Below, piece by piece: positions 1 to 9,128 of a stretch of DNA of 64,000 nucleotides. The translations under genes and the position numbers were made by a program. Source of the stretch: Fodinibius salipaludis (GTDB lineage: Bacteria; Bacteroidota; Rhodothermia; Balneolales; Balneolaceae). The notes under the pieces were generated by a model. It saw nothing but the letters and a program-made list of their open reading frames with translations. It had not been told where the DNA came from and made no database searches. Positions within the stretch are counted from its first letter, which is position 1, and the number at the start of each line of letters is the position of its first letter. The stretch lies in the NCBI RefSeq assembly GCF_002287075.1, contig NZ_NSKE01000004.1, positions 186,001 through 250,000 on the forward strand. Direction: 5' to 3'.

Positions 1-77
1 AGATCGAGCGTAACTCTGCGGCACGTAGCGCAAAGATGCGCGTTGCCCAGAAAATAGAAGTTCCGGAGGTGAAGTGA
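1..77 (+). CDS. rsmH: RsmH (MraW) 16S rRNA methyltransferase, C-terminal end only
   Basis: Only the last 24 codons are inside the window. In the frame that begins at base 3 they include NSAARSAKMRVAQKI, which fits the conserved RSAKLRVAERI-like tail of RsmH, the enzyme that N4-methylates C1402 of 16S rRNA. Lying directly in front of ftsL and ftsI is also its usual place in the division and cell-wall (dcw) cluster. The stop codon is one base before the ftsL start, and the ftsL ribosome binding site (GGAGG at 65-69) lies inside this gene, so the two are very likely translated from one message. Confidence 0.75.
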   Translation, partial: IERNSAARSAKMRVAQKIEVPEVK

Positions 78-78
78 T

Positions 79-507
79 ATGCATATAAAATCTCCGATGA
101 AAAAGGATAAAGTTAAAAAGAACCGACGATCTAATAACAAAAAATCGTCTCGCTCATCCAACCGTATCCTTATTAATGGAAGTAACGGGAATAAACGAAC
201 TAATGGATCAACAAAAAAGAAAAAGGGAATATCGCTTCCCAAACTGAAACCCTGGAAAGTAATTGCAGGGGCTATAGTATTGGGCCTACTGGGTATCGTT
301 TACCTCAATCATGTTTTTGCGACACAAGAACTATTACGCGAGGTCAACCAGCTTGAGGCTGAATATAATCGTGTTCAGCGAATGCACACCGACTACAAAC
401 TTATTTACGATCGGATTATTGGTCCGGCAGAAATTTATGAAAATGCTCAAGAAGCTGGCTTCATTAATGGCGGACCGGCTGAAAAGGTAATTGAGGTGGA
501 AAAGTAG
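79..507 (+). CDS. ftsL: FtsL-like divisome protein (small bitopic membrane protein)
   Basis: A 142-residue protein with the FtsL/DivIC layout: a cytoplasmic N-terminus, one membrane segment (about residues 62-82) and a short periplasmic part that looks like a coiled coil (about 85-115). FtsL joins FtsQ and FtsB in the septal ring and activates FtsW/FtsI. The call rests on topology and on the slot between rsmH and ftsI, because FtsL is poorly conserved. The cytoplasmic tail is unusually long (about 60 residues) and very rich in Lys, Arg, Asn and Ser. The start is supported by GGAGG nine bases upstream. The next gene, ftsI, begins at the base after this stop codon, so coupling is expected. Confidence 0.75.
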   Translation: MHIKSPMKKDKVKKNRRSNNKKSSRSSNRILINGSNGNKRTNGSTKKKKGISLPKLKPWKVIAGAIVLGLLGIVYLNHVFATQELLREVNQLEAEYNRVQRMHTDYKLIYDRIIGPAEIYENAQEAGFINGGPAEKVIEVEK

Positions 508-2673
508 ATGGAAAATTCTCGTTCTGCCATATTAAACAGACTCTTTATGGTCTTTGGCCTGGTACTATTAGTACCTTTCGCGATAGGACTACAGCTTTTC
601 CGTGTTAACTTTGTGGAGGGAGATGAGCTACGAAACCTCTGGAACGAACAAGCTATCGACTACATCTCCATACCGGCCCAACGAGGAAATATATATGATC
701 AAAATGGGAGCCTGCTTGCGACAAACAACGTCGAATATAAAGCTGCCATTGATCCCAAGATCGAGGGACTTACAAATACACAAATCGGTCAAGTCTGTGA
801 CACGCTGGCCAAATATACCAAGAGGTCTTCAGCTTTTTATCAACAAAAAATAAAACAGGCACCAAACCGGTCGCGATATGTTGTCTTAAATAAAAGTATC
901 GATACCGAAGCCCATGAGGCCCTACGACAACTCAACATTCAGGGTGTCATTCTGGAAGAAGAATATAAGCGAAAGTACAATTTCGGAACATTAGCAGCCC
1001 ATACCCTTGGATTTGTAAATCACGACCTTAACGGCATGACGGGTCTTGAAAAAGAATATAACAATCAGCTTCGTGGTGAAGATGGCGTACAGCAAGTTCG
1101 CCGCGATCGCAATGGACGTATTTATGCTTATTTGGGCGCCCCTCGCAAACAACCACAGCAAGGACATTCACTGCACACCACCATTGACTCTCATATTCAG
1201 GCTATTTTAGAAGAAGAACTTAAAGCCGGGATCGACAAAACCAGATCCATCAGCGGTTCTGCTATTGTTATGGATCCCCAAACAGGAGCCATTAAAGCAA
1301 TGGCCAATTATCCCACATTCAATCCCAATAATCCTGCCTCCCTTAATAGTACGAACCGCAGGAACTTTGCGATCTCGGATATGATCGAGCCCGGCTCTAC
1401 CTTTAAACTTGTTACATCCATAGCTGCCGTCGAGCAAAAGAAGGTACAATTAAATGAACAGTTTAAAACCCCCGAAGACGGCAAAACACTAATACATGGT
1501 CAATGGATGCGTGACCACGAACCGATGGGAACTCTTTCGTTTCCCGAAGTGATCCAAAAATCCTCAAACGTGGCTACAGCACAAATAGCCATGCGGCTGT
1601 CAAAAGATGCATTCTACCAATATGCCCGTAATCTCGGATTTGGTACTCCCACAAACATTGATCTTCCCAACGAAGAAAGCGGACGTCTTCCCAAGCCGTA
1701 CGAATGGAGTCAAGTTACCTTGCCCTGGATGGCAATAGGATACGAAGTACAGGCTACTCCCATTCAGATTGCACAGGCCTACGCTGCCTTTGCTAACGAA
1801 GGAACAATGATGCGCCCCTATTTGGTAGAAAAGATTACAAACGGCCGAGATAAAGTTGTTCAGAAAAACAACCAAGTGCCCGTTCGAAAAATTGCCAAAG
1901 AATCTACCATCAAAAAGCTGTACCCCATTTTCAAGGAGGTCGTTTCTGATTCGGGAACTGCTGAATACGCACAGGTCGACGGACTCTCTATTGTGGGAAA
2001 AACCGGGACGGCTCAAAAATATATCGATGGCCAATATCGTAACGAATATCGCTCTTCATTTGTAGGTGTATTTCCGGCTGATGATCCTAAATATGTATGC
2101 CTTATTGTGCTCGATGATCCTGATACCTATCCCCCTTATGGTGGTGTTACGGCGGGACCTATTTTCAGAGAAACCGCCAACCGTATTGCCGGATTGGATA
2201 ATGAAATCGAAAAACACATTCTGGAAAAAGAGAAAAATGATGAAATATGGGCTTATGCTCCCAATATAAAAGGATTAACAAAGAAGGATGCTAAAGCACT
2301 GTTACAGAAACAGCAATTGCCCTACAAACTGCAGGGCAACGGTGATTGGATTACTGATCAAACTCCCGAAAGCGGAACTGAATTAACACCGGACGATAAA
2401 ATTGAATTAACGCTATCTGACACTATTACTGAAACAGAAGTGCAAGAATTGCCCAACGGATATTCTCGAATTCCTGATGTGGGCGGAATGAGCATGCGCA
2501 AAGCAATGGTATTGCTAAATAACCGCGGTTTTGAAACTGAAATAATTGGTTCGGGAACAATATACAGACAGTTCCCACGTCCCGGCGACATGATGAAACA
2601 GGGACGAACTGTTACCATTCGCGGTAAAGCAAAACCACTTGAGTCATTAACAACTAATAAATCAACCGAGTGA
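508..2673 (+). CDS. ftsI: FtsI/PBP3-type transpeptidase with two C-terminal PASTA domains
   Basis: Septal peptidoglycan transpeptidase, a class B penicillin-binding protein that works with FtsW. One N-terminal membrane segment (about 12-30) is followed by the dimerisation domain and the transpeptidase domain. The three active-site motifs are present: STFK with nucleophile S297 and K300, SSN at 352-354, and KTG at 498-500. After residue about 590 there are two PASTA repeats (about 592-650 and 663-712). At 721 residues it is longer than enterobacterial FtsI (about 590) because of the PASTA part, an arrangement known from SpoVD/PBP2x and from Bacteroidota-type FtsI. It starts at the base after the ftsL stop, with a GAGG-type ribosome binding site, and overlaps murE by four bases. 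Confidence 0.95.
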   Translation: MENSRSAILNRLFMVFGLVLLVPFAIGLQLFRVNFVEGDELRNLWNEQAIDYISIPAQRGNIYDQNGSLLATNNVEYKAAIDPKIEGLTNTQIGQVCDTLAKYTKRSSAFYQQKIKQAPNRSRYVVLNKSIDTEAHEALRQLNIQGVILEEEYKRKYNFGTLAAHTLGFVNHDLNGMTGLEKEYNNQLRGEDGVQQVRRDRNGRIYAYLGAPRKQPQQGHSLHTTIDSHIQAILEEELKAGIDKTRSISGSAIVMDPQTGAIKAMANYPTFNPNNPASLNSTNRRNFAISDMIEPGSTFKLVTSIAAVEQKKVQLNEQFKTPEDGKTLIHGQWMRDHEPMGTLSFPEVIQKSSNVATAQIAMRLSKDAFYQYARNLGFGTPTNIDLPNEESGRLPKPYEWSQVTLPWMAIGYEVQATPIQIAQAYAAFANEGTMMRPYLVEKITNGRDKVVQKNNQVPVRKIAKESTIKKLYPIFKEVVSDSGTAEYAQVDGLSIVGKTGTAQKYIDGQYRNEYRSSFVGVFPADDPKYVCLIVLDDPDTYPPYGGVTAGPIFRETANRIAGLDNEIEKHILEKEKNDEIWAYAPNIKGLTKKDAKALLQKQQLPYKLQGNGDWITDQTPESGTELTPDDKIELTLSDTITETEVQELPNGYSRIPDVGGMSMRKAMVLLNNRGFETEIIGSGTIYRQFPRPGDMMKQGRTVTIRGKAKPLESLTTNKSTE

Positions 2674-4151
2674 CATTCGATAAACTCATATCGCTTTGTA
2701 ACCCATCAAACGTCTCCGGACCGGAGCCGAATAGCATTGGTATGCTCCGACAGGATTCCCGCGAGGTAGAAACGGGCGATGTATTTATTGCGATTAAAGG
2801 ATTTCAGGTTGATGGGCACTCCTTTATTGATGATGCCATTGCCAATGGGGCCTCGGTCATTATCTGTGAAGATTCTTTTTATTCTGATGATGAGGTCTGC
2901 GTTGTTGAAGTTTCGGATACCCGATCGCTTATCGGTCCGTTGGCACAAGCATTTTTTAATAATCCTGCTCATAAATTAACGCTTATCGGCATAACCGGTA
3001 CCAACGGAAAAACAACAGTTGCAAATCTGGTTTATCAGACCCTGCAAAATTTGGGCGCCAAGCCTTCGCTGTTAGGCACGATTGCAAAACGCATCGGCGA
3101 CCAAGAGGTAGAAAGCAAACTTACAACTTCAGATCCTATTGAATTAGCCAGCGACATGGCTCAAATGGTTGAGGACGGATCAACCCACTTGGTGATGGAA
3201 GTTTCATCACACGCACTCGACCAACAGCGTGTTCATGGTATCAACTTTGAGATTGCCGCATTCACTAATCTAAGTCACGATCATCTGGATTATCATGATG
3301 ACCTGGATTCATATGCAAAATCAAAAAAGAAATTATTCGACAACCTTGATCCCGATGCAACGGCTGTTATTAATGGAGATGATGATTATGCCAGTTTTAT
3401 TGTAATGGACTGCCCTGCTCGAGTCATCGACTTCAGTTTCAACAAGGCTCTCGAAGTTGATTGCCAGGTACTTTCAAACACAATGGATGGACTGGTCGTC
3501 CGTATTGGAAAAGTTATAATCGAAAGTCCGTTAGTTGGCACCTTCAACGCCTACAATCTAAGCCAGGCTTTTTTGATTTGTCGCTCCATGGGATATGAAA
3601 ATGAAGAAGTGAAAAATGCTTTAGAAGCTTCCACCGGAGCAGCCGGCAGACTGGAACGCGTTGAAGGTTCGGGTGAAGACGAAAATCCCGTTGTACTGGT
3701 AGATTATGCGCACACTCCCGATGCCCTGGAAAATGTTGCTTCAACACTGGCTGACATCAAAACTAAGGGCCGAGCGTTGCACATTGTTTTCGGATGCGGT
3801 GGCAATCGTGATAAAACAAAGCGACCCAAAATGGCAGAAATTGCTGAAAAGTATGGGGATAAGGTTACTGTCACGTCTGATAACCCGCGCAACGAAGATC
3901 CCGATGCTATCATCGATGACATAATACACGGGTTTGATAACCCGGAATCCATCACACGAATTACTGATCGCAAAGAAGCTATCATACAAGCTATTAAGGA
4001 CGCAGACGCCAATACTATGATTTTAATAGCCGGCAAAGGGCACGAAACCTATCAAGAGGTTGCAGGTGAACGCCATGATTTTGACGACCGTGCCATTGCC
4101 CAGGCAGCATTAGGTAACAGAAATTTGAATCCTAAAAACGGGGATACCTAA
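2670..4151 (+). CDS. murE: UDP-MurNAc-L-Ala-D-Glu:meso-diaminopimelate ligase
   Basis: Cytoplasmic ATP-dependent ligase that adds the third amino acid to the peptidoglycan stem peptide. The ATP-binding P-loop GITGTNGKTT is at residues 107-116. The DNPR motif at 404-407 is the one that selects meso-diaminopimelate rather than lysine, so the wall is inferred to be of the mDAP type. Length (493) is normal. The start is GTG and shares GTGA with the ftsI stop, which implies translational coupling. murF, which follows murE in many proteobacteria, is absent here, and mraY comes next with a one-base overlap. Confidence 0.96.
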   Translation: MTFDKLISLCNPSNVSGPEPNSIGMLRQDSREVETGDVFIAIKGFQVDGHSFIDDAIANGASVIICEDSFYSDDEVCVVEVSDTRSLIGPLAQAFFNNPAHKLTLIGITGTNGKTTVANLVYQTLQNLGAKPSLLGTIAKRIGDQEVESKLTTSDPIELASDMAQMVEDGSTHLVMEVSSHALDQQRVHGINFEIAAFTNLSHDHLDYHDDLDSYAKSKKKLFDNLDPDATAVINGDDDYASFIVMDCPARVIDFSFNKALEVDCQVLSNTMDGLVVRIGKVIIESPLVGTFNAYNLSQAFLICRSMGYENEEVKNALEASTGAAGRLERVEGSGEDENPVVLVDYAHTPDALENVASTLADIKTKGRALHIVFGCGGNRDKTKRPKMAEIAEKYGDKVTVTSDNPRNEDPDAIIDDIIHGFDNPESITRITDRKEAIIQAIKDADANTMILIAGKGHETYQEVAGERHDFDDRAIAQAALGNRNLNPKNGDT

Positions 4152-5287
4152 TGCTGTACGAACTCTTACATTGGTTAGAAGTTACTTATCAGCCCCCTGG
4201 CTTTGGTGCATTTGAATTTATTACAACCCGGGCTGCCATTGCTGCGGCCATGGCCCTGTTTATCAGTGTAATGATTGGTCGACGTATTATCGAATGGCTT
4301 GAAAAGATGCAACTGCGCGAAGTAATCCGCGAAGATATTGGACTGGATACACATCTTGGCAAGGCACACACCCCCAGTATGGGTGGACTAATTATCCTTC
4401 TGGCTATTCTTATTCCGGCCGCTTTTTGGATGAAAATGGATAGTATCTATACGTGGATGATTATCCTCGTTACACTTATCCTGGGCGTGGTCGGCTTTGC
4501 TGATGACTATATCAAAGTGGTTAAAAAGGATAAGTCGGGTCTAAGCGGAAGGCTTAAAGTAGCCGGACAGGTTTCTGTGGGCTTATTACTCGGACTTACG
4601 CTATACTTTTGGCCGGAGTTTCAAGACTTTAATACGCTTTCTACGGTGCCATTCCTAAAAAATGTAAACATCGACTACGCCATATTGGGCGAAGCACTCG
4701 GCTGGGTTATTTATATCCCGATGGTCGTTTTTGTAATTACAGCTGTAAGTAACGCTGTGAACTTAACGGACGGCCTTGATGGTCTTGCAGCCGGCACATC
4801 AGCTATAGCAGGACTTATCCTCGGCATTTTTGCCTACGTATCGGGACGAACCGACTTCTCTGACTTCCTTGATATCATCTATCTGCCGGGAGCCGGAGAG
4901 TTGACCATATTCGCCGCATCACTGGTGGGTGCTTGTATGGGATTCCTGTGGTACAATGCCCATCCGGCTTCTGTTTTTATGGGTGATACCGGATCTCTGG
5001 CCTTGGGCGGATCTTTTGGAGCCTTGGCTCTTATGCTGCACAAAGAACTTTTGCTGCCCATTATATGCGGAATCTTTTTTGTTGAAACCGTTTCAGTAAT
5101 TATTCAGACAACCTATTTCAAATATACAAAGCGGAAATATGGTGAAGGAAAACGGGTCTTTTTGATGACCCCAATCCACCATCACTTTGAGAAAAAGGGA
5201 CTACCTGAATCTAAAATTGTAATTCGCTTTTGGATTATTGCGGTGCTCCTTGGAATCCTAAGTCTCTTAACCCTTAAGCTACGATGA
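4151..5287 (+). CDS. mraY: Phospho-N-acetylmuramoyl-pentapeptide transferase
   Basis: Integral membrane enzyme that transfers phospho-MurNAc-pentapeptide from UDP to undecaprenyl phosphate, giving lipid I. About ten membrane segments are visible. Family signatures are all present: DDYIK at 118-122, NAVNLTDGLDGL from 201, the catalytic aspartate region MGDTGS at 277-282, and the PIHHHFE histidine motif at 341-347. Length (378) is close to that of E. coli MraY. The start codon overlaps the murE stop (TAATG) and the stop overlaps murD by four bases (ATGA), so the gene sits in a tightly coupled run. Confidence 0.97.
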   Translation: MLYELLHWLEVTYQPPGFGAFEFITTRAAIAAAMALFISVMIGRRIIEWLEKMQLREVIREDIGLDTHLGKAHTPSMGGLIILLAILIPAAFWMKMDSIYTWMIILVTLILGVVGFADDYIKVVKKDKSGLSGRLKVAGQVSVGLLLGLTLYFWPEFQDFNTLSTVPFLKNVNIDYAILGEALGWVIYIPMVVFVITAVSNAVNLTDGLDGLAAGTSAIAGLILGIFAYVSGRTDFSDFLDIIYLPGAGELTIFAASLVGACMGFLWYNAHPASVFMGDTGSLALGGSFGALALMLHKELLLPIICGIFFVETVSVIIQTTYFKYTKRKYGEGKRVFLMTPIHHHFEKKGLPESKIVIRFWIIAVLLGILSLLTLKLR

Positions 5288-6651
5288 GAGAAGTTGCTAA
5301 CAAACATATCGTCGTTGTGGGAGCCGCCCGAAGTGGGCTTGCTGTGGCATCGCTATTGAAGCGAAAAGGAGCTGATGTATTTGTGACTGATCATGGCGCT
5401 ATTGCCCATTCTGTAAAGAAGAAATTAACCACACTGGATATCGATTTTGAAGAAAATGGACATACAACTAAAGCAGAAGGGGGCGCATTTTTGGCCATCA
5501 GTCCCGGGGTACCCACAGAAGCACCTCTGGTACAAAAATATCTAAACAGTGGAAAAGAAGTGTATTCGGAGATTGAAATAGCCAGCTGGTTTAATAAAAG
5601 CCCCATTGTGGCAGTAACAGGCAGCAATGGTAAAACAACGGTAACAAACTGGCTGGATCATACTTGGAAAAAAGCCAGCCGTGATCATATAACCGGTGGT
5701 AATATTGGATACGCATTCTCTGACAAAGTTGATCAAACATCAGAAAACAGCGAAGCCTTGTTAGAAGTCAGCAGTTTTCAGCTGGATCACATAGATAGCT
5801 TCCACCCACATATAAGTGTGTTACTAAATATTACGGCTGATCACCTTGATCGATACAACCATGATTTTTCAAGCTATGCAAAATCGAAATTTCGAATTAT
5901 TGAAAACCAAACGGGTAACGACTGGTTCATTTACAATTATGATGATCCAACAATTACCGAGTATGTATATTCACTTAAAAAAAAAGAAGAGGGACCCCGG
6001 CTTCTACCCTTTTCAACCGACGAAGATCTTTCAGAGGCCAATGGAGCTTTTATTCGAAATCAAAACATCATTTTAAAAATCAACAAACAAGAAGAGGTAC
6101 TCATGCCAACTCGTGATGTTAATCTTTCTGGTAAGCATAATTTAAGCAATGGACTTGCTACGGCTCTTGCCGCTCGTGCTTCCGAAATTAAAAGTGATGC
6201 CATCCGTGAAAGTCTGCGCACTTTTGAAGGCGTGGAACACCGTCTCGAACTGGTGCGCACGGTTAACGGAGTAAAATACATCAACGACAGTAAGGCAACC
6301 AATATCAATGCAGTGTGGTATGCCCTCGACAGTTTTGATGTTCCTATGACCATCATCTTGGGCGGACGTGATAAGGGAAATGATTACTCCGAGTTAGTCA
6401 ATCAAATCCAGGAAAAAGTCCACACAATTATTGCGATAGGCGAAGCTCAGCCAATGATTGAAGAGCAACTAAAATCGATAGTTCCCAATTTTAAAACTGC
6501 TAAGGATATGAATAACGCCGTACGATCGGCCAAGGAGGTAGCCAAGCGGGGTGAAGTTGTTTTGCTAAGCCCGGCATGCTCCTCTTTTGATATGTACGAC
6601 AATTATGAACACCGAGGCAATGAATTCAAAAAAGCAGTAAATCGACTTTAA
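5284..6651 (+). CDS. murD: UDP-MurNAc-L-Ala:D-glutamate ligase
   Basis: Cytoplasmic Mur ligase that adds D-glutamate to UDP-MurNAc-L-alanine. An N-terminal Rossmann-type start (VVVGAARSGLA) is followed by the ATP-binding loop VTGSNGKTT at residues 111-119 and the conserved SSFQL and NDSKATN stretches of the central domain. Length (455) is normal. The start overlaps the mraY stop (ATGA). After its stop the close packing of the cluster is interrupted by a 73-base gap with an inverted repeat before ftsW. Confidence 0.96.
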   Translation: MREVANKHIVVVGAARSGLAVASLLKRKGADVFVTDHGAIAHSVKKKLTTLDIDFEENGHTTKAEGGAFLAISPGVPTEAPLVQKYLNSGKEVYSEIEIASWFNKSPIVAVTGSNGKTTVTNWLDHTWKKASRDHITGGNIGYAFSDKVDQTSENSEALLEVSSFQLDHIDSFHPHISVLLNITADHLDRYNHDFSSYAKSKFRIIENQTGNDWFIYNYDDPTITEYVYSLKKKEEGPRLLPFSTDEDLSEANGAFIRNQNIILKINKQEEVLMPTRDVNLSGKHNLSNGLATALAARASEIKSDAIRESLRTFEGVEHRLELVRTVNGVKYINDSKATNINAVWYALDSFDVPMTIILGGRDKGNDYSELVNQIQEKVHTIIAIGEAQPMIEEQLKSIVPNFKTAKDMNNAVRSAKEVAKRGEVVLLSPACSSFDMYDNYEHRGNEFKKAVNRL

Positions 6652-6664
6652 CAACTCAGCCTTG

Positions 6665-6717
6665 AGTTTTCAGCTATCCACAGTTTGTCAGATAGCTGAA
6701 AGCTGAAGACTGAAAAC
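6665..6717. repeat. Short inverted repeat between murD and ftsW
   Basis: TTTCAGCTATC (6668-6678) and GATAGCTGAAA (6691-6701) form a perfect 11-base stem with a 12-base loop. The outer GTTTTCAG and CTGAAAAC extend the symmetry. No T-run follows, so it does not look like a normal terminator; it may be a degenerate dispersed repeat or an RNA processing element. Confidence 0.6.
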
Positions 6718-6724
6718 AAAAATT

Positions 6725-7915
6725 ATGCTATACACAACGCCAAATAAAAATATATCATCCATACTGGGTACCAGTCCGGATGACATTGATACGCCCAAGC
6801 AAGGGAGTGACCGTATCTTGCTGGTATCAGTAATTCTATTGATGATATTTGGTGTTCTGGCCGTGTATTCATCTATTGCCTTTTTTGCCGAGACCAAACA
6901 TACTACAGCCGGTAGCCTTGTAGTTGATCATACTGTAAAAGTGGGCATCGCTTTTCTGGCCATGCTCATTGTTTCGAAAATTGACTATCACATCTTGGCC
7001 AGATTCAGCCGTTTGGGCGTAGTCTTTAGCTGGATCCTGTTAATTGCCGTCATGGTATTTGGCAATGAGGTATTTGGTGCCAAACGATCACTAAGTATTG
7101 GCGGTGTTTCATTTCAGCCGACGTCATTTGCAATACCGGCATTGCTCATTCACATTTCCGTGTTATTGGAGCAGAAACAGGAATACATAAAAGATTTTAA
7201 ACGTGCGTTCCTACCCATCATGTTTTGGGTGGTCATCACTTGTGGCCTTATCGGAATCGAAGACTTTAGCAGCGCTACCTTGCTGTTTTTCCTGTCACTA
7301 TTGGTCATGTTTGTCGGACGTATTAGCATGATGCAGCTAAGTACGCTGATACTAATTGGCCTTATGGGGGGCGGAGTTTTAATATGGCAATCTCCTGAGC
7401 GGCAGAGTCGTATCGATCAATACGTGGACCAAGTTGTAGAAATAAATAGTACCAAATTTAACACCGAACAAGGATACCAGGCGCAACAGGCCCATATTGC
7501 CATTGCACAGGGCGAACTATTGGGCGTAGGTATTGGCAAAAGTACCCAGCGTAATTTCCTTCCGGCACCTTACAATGATTTCATCTTTGCTATCATCGCA
7601 GAAGAGTATGGACTATTAGGTTCAGGGCTGGTCATACTGATATTTACAGTCATCCTATTTCGCGGCATTGCAAAAATCGCTAAAAATGCGCCCGATATTA
7701 TGGGAATGCTTATTGCCGTTGGATGTACCCTTACGATTGTGCTTTACGGATTTATTAATGCCGGCGTAGCCAGCGGGTTACTTCCGGTTACAGGACTGCC
7801 CATGCCCTTTGTGAGTTATGGTGGGACCAATATTCTTTTTGCTGGAATTATGATTGGCATTCTTATGAATATTTCGAAATACGACAGCAGTAAAAAAGCA
7901 GTGTTTTATGCATAG
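6725..7915 (+). CDS. ftsW: FtsW septal peptidoglycan glycosyltransferase (SEDS family)
   Basis: Polytopic membrane protein that polymerises lipid II at the septum with FtsI. A soluble N-terminus of about 35 residues precedes roughly ten hydrophobic segments. The SEDS C-terminal signature is clear: PVTGLPMPFVSYGGTN, preceded by the NAGVASGLLPVTG stretch. Length (396) fits FtsW. No good Shine-Dalgarno sequence precedes the ATG. RodA is the alternative family member, but the place between murD and murG supports FtsW. The stop overlaps the first ATG of the murG frame by eight bases. Confidence 0.93.
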   Translation: MLYTTPNKNISSILGTSPDDIDTPKQGSDRILLVSVILLMIFGVLAVYSSIAFFAETKHTTAGSLVVDHTVKVGIAFLAMLIVSKIDYHILARFSRLGVVFSWILLIAVMVFGNEVFGAKRSLSIGGVSFQPTSFAIPALLIHISVLLEQKQEYIKDFKRAFLPIMFWVVITCGLIGIEDFSSATLLFFLSLLVMFVGRISMMQLSTLILIGLMGGGVLIWQSPERQSRIDQYVDQVVEINSTKFNTEQGYQAQQAHIAIAQGELLGVGIGKSTQRNFLPAPYNDFIFAIIAEEYGLLGSGLVILIFTVILFRGIAKIAKNAPDIMGMLIAVGCTLTIVLYGFINAGVASGLLPVTGLPMPFVSYGGTNILFAGIMIGILMNISKYDSSKKAVFYA

Positions 7916-9086
7916 TGCTGTAACAAAGAACATATCATCACAGGACAAACCAGACTCCGCTGCTATGGGCAAAACAAAAGTACTCATAGCAGCCGGAGGT
8001 ACTGGTGGTCATGTATACCCGGCCATCGCCATTGCAGATGCGTTGCGGGAGTCCTCTGCCGATACTGAAATTCTTTTTACCGGTACGAAAAATCATATGG
8101 AATGGGACACTGTATCCAAAGCCGGGTATAATATTACCAGCATCTGGATTAGTGGATTCCACCGTCGATTTACCCTTAAGAACCTGTTATTCCCTGTAAA
8201 ACTGGCAACAAGTATTGTTCAGAGCTTTGTTATTATCAAAAAATATAATCCTGATGTAGTCATTTCATGCGGAGGATACGTTGCCGGGCCCGTGGGTTGG
8301 GTGGCAACTAAAATGGGTATTCCACTTGTTATCCAGGAGCAAAACAGTTTCCCGGGAGTGACCAACCGTATACTGGGTAAAAGTGCAGCGCTTATTTTTA
8401 CCGCTTTTGATGATGCTGAAAAACATTTCCCGGAAGAGAAAACTCAATTGACGGGGAATCCCACCAGAAAATCGCTAAGTCAGGCCAACCGCAAAGAGGC
8501 AGTACAAGCATTTGACTTTAGCAGCGATAAAAAAACACTGTTGATACTCGGTGGAAGCGGTGGAGCAAAAAAGATTAACAAAGCCATGCAGAAACATATT
8601 GAAACGCTGCATAACGATTCCGGTCTTCAAATTATCTGGCAATGCGGAAAGCGCTACTATGACAAACTCCGCAAAGATGTAAAACCACAAAACTTTGAAA
8701 ACTTACGACTTAAAGATTTTATCCATGATATGCCAGCAGCTTATGCCGCATCAGATTTGGTAATAAGTCGAGCGGGAGCTCTCTCCTGCTCAGAACTTGC
8801 TTTAACCAGCAAGCCGAGCATTCTCGTACCATCGCCCAATGTTGCCGGTGATCATCAGACTAAAAATGCACGATCTATGGTTGATGAAGGAGCTGCGAAA
8901 TTGGTGGCTGATGACGATTTAGAAAGTAGCTTGGCAAATGTAGTTAAAGAAATTATTGATGATGAACAGCGACTTAAAGAAATGAGTAAAGCGGCTAAAA
9001 ACTTAGCACGGCCTAATGCCGCAGAAGAAATAGCAACCGAAATTTTAAAACTGGTTAAAAACAAAATAACTGCTGTGTCATGCTGA
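7908..9086 (+). CDS. murG: MurG, lipid II-forming GlcNAc transferase
   Basis: Peripheral inner-membrane glycosyltransferase (GT28) that adds GlcNAc to lipid I. The N-terminal donor-site loop AAGGTGGHVYPA and the C-terminal region with ISRAGALSCSEL and VPSPNVAGDHQTKNA are family hallmarks. The frame opens at 7908 inside ftsW, but the ATG at 7965 (MGKTKVLIAAGGTGG) gives an N-terminus closer to known MurG proteins; neither has a clear ribosome binding site. Oddly, the last codons and the TGA stop lie inside the left arm of a dispersed repeat (TGTCATGCTGAA), so the C-terminal residues after about KLVKNK are repeat-derived. Confidence 0.94.
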   Translation: MHSAVTKNISSQDKPDSAAMGKTKVLIAAGGTGGHVYPAIAIADALRESSADTEILFTGTKNHMEWDTVSKAGYNITSIWISGFHRRFTLKNLLFPVKLATSIVQSFVIIKKYNPDVVISCGGYVAGPVGWVATKMGIPLVIQEQNSFPGVTNRILGKSAALIFTAFDDAEKHFPEEKTQLTGNPTRKSLSQANRKEAVQAFDFSSDKKTLLILGGSGGAKKINKAMQKHIETLHNDSGLQIIWQCGKRYYDKLRKDVKPQNFENLRLKDFIHDMPAAYAASDLVISRAGALSCSELALTSKPSILVPSPNVAGDHQTKNARSMVDEGAAKLVADDDLESSLANVVKEIIDDEQRLKEMSKAAKNLARPNAAEEIATEILKLVKNKITAVSC

Positions 9087-9104
9087 ATTGGGTTCAGCAT
9101 GACA
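9076..9104. repeat. Minimal copy of the GTCATGCTGAA inverted repeat
   Basis: TGTCATGCTGAA (9076-9087) and TTCAGCATGACA (9093-9104) are perfect 12-base inverted arms around TTGGG. This is the smallest member of a family also seen near 10561, 11490, 19154, 34561, 40006, 44441 and 54108. The murG stop codon (9084-9086) is in its left arm. Confidence 0.85.
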
Positions 9105-9128
9105 TGTTCGAAATAGAATAAGTACAAA

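Noticed and set aside
4175-4371. Short minus-strand frames at the mraY start
   Set aside because: They are shadows of the conserved MraY N-terminus and have no support.
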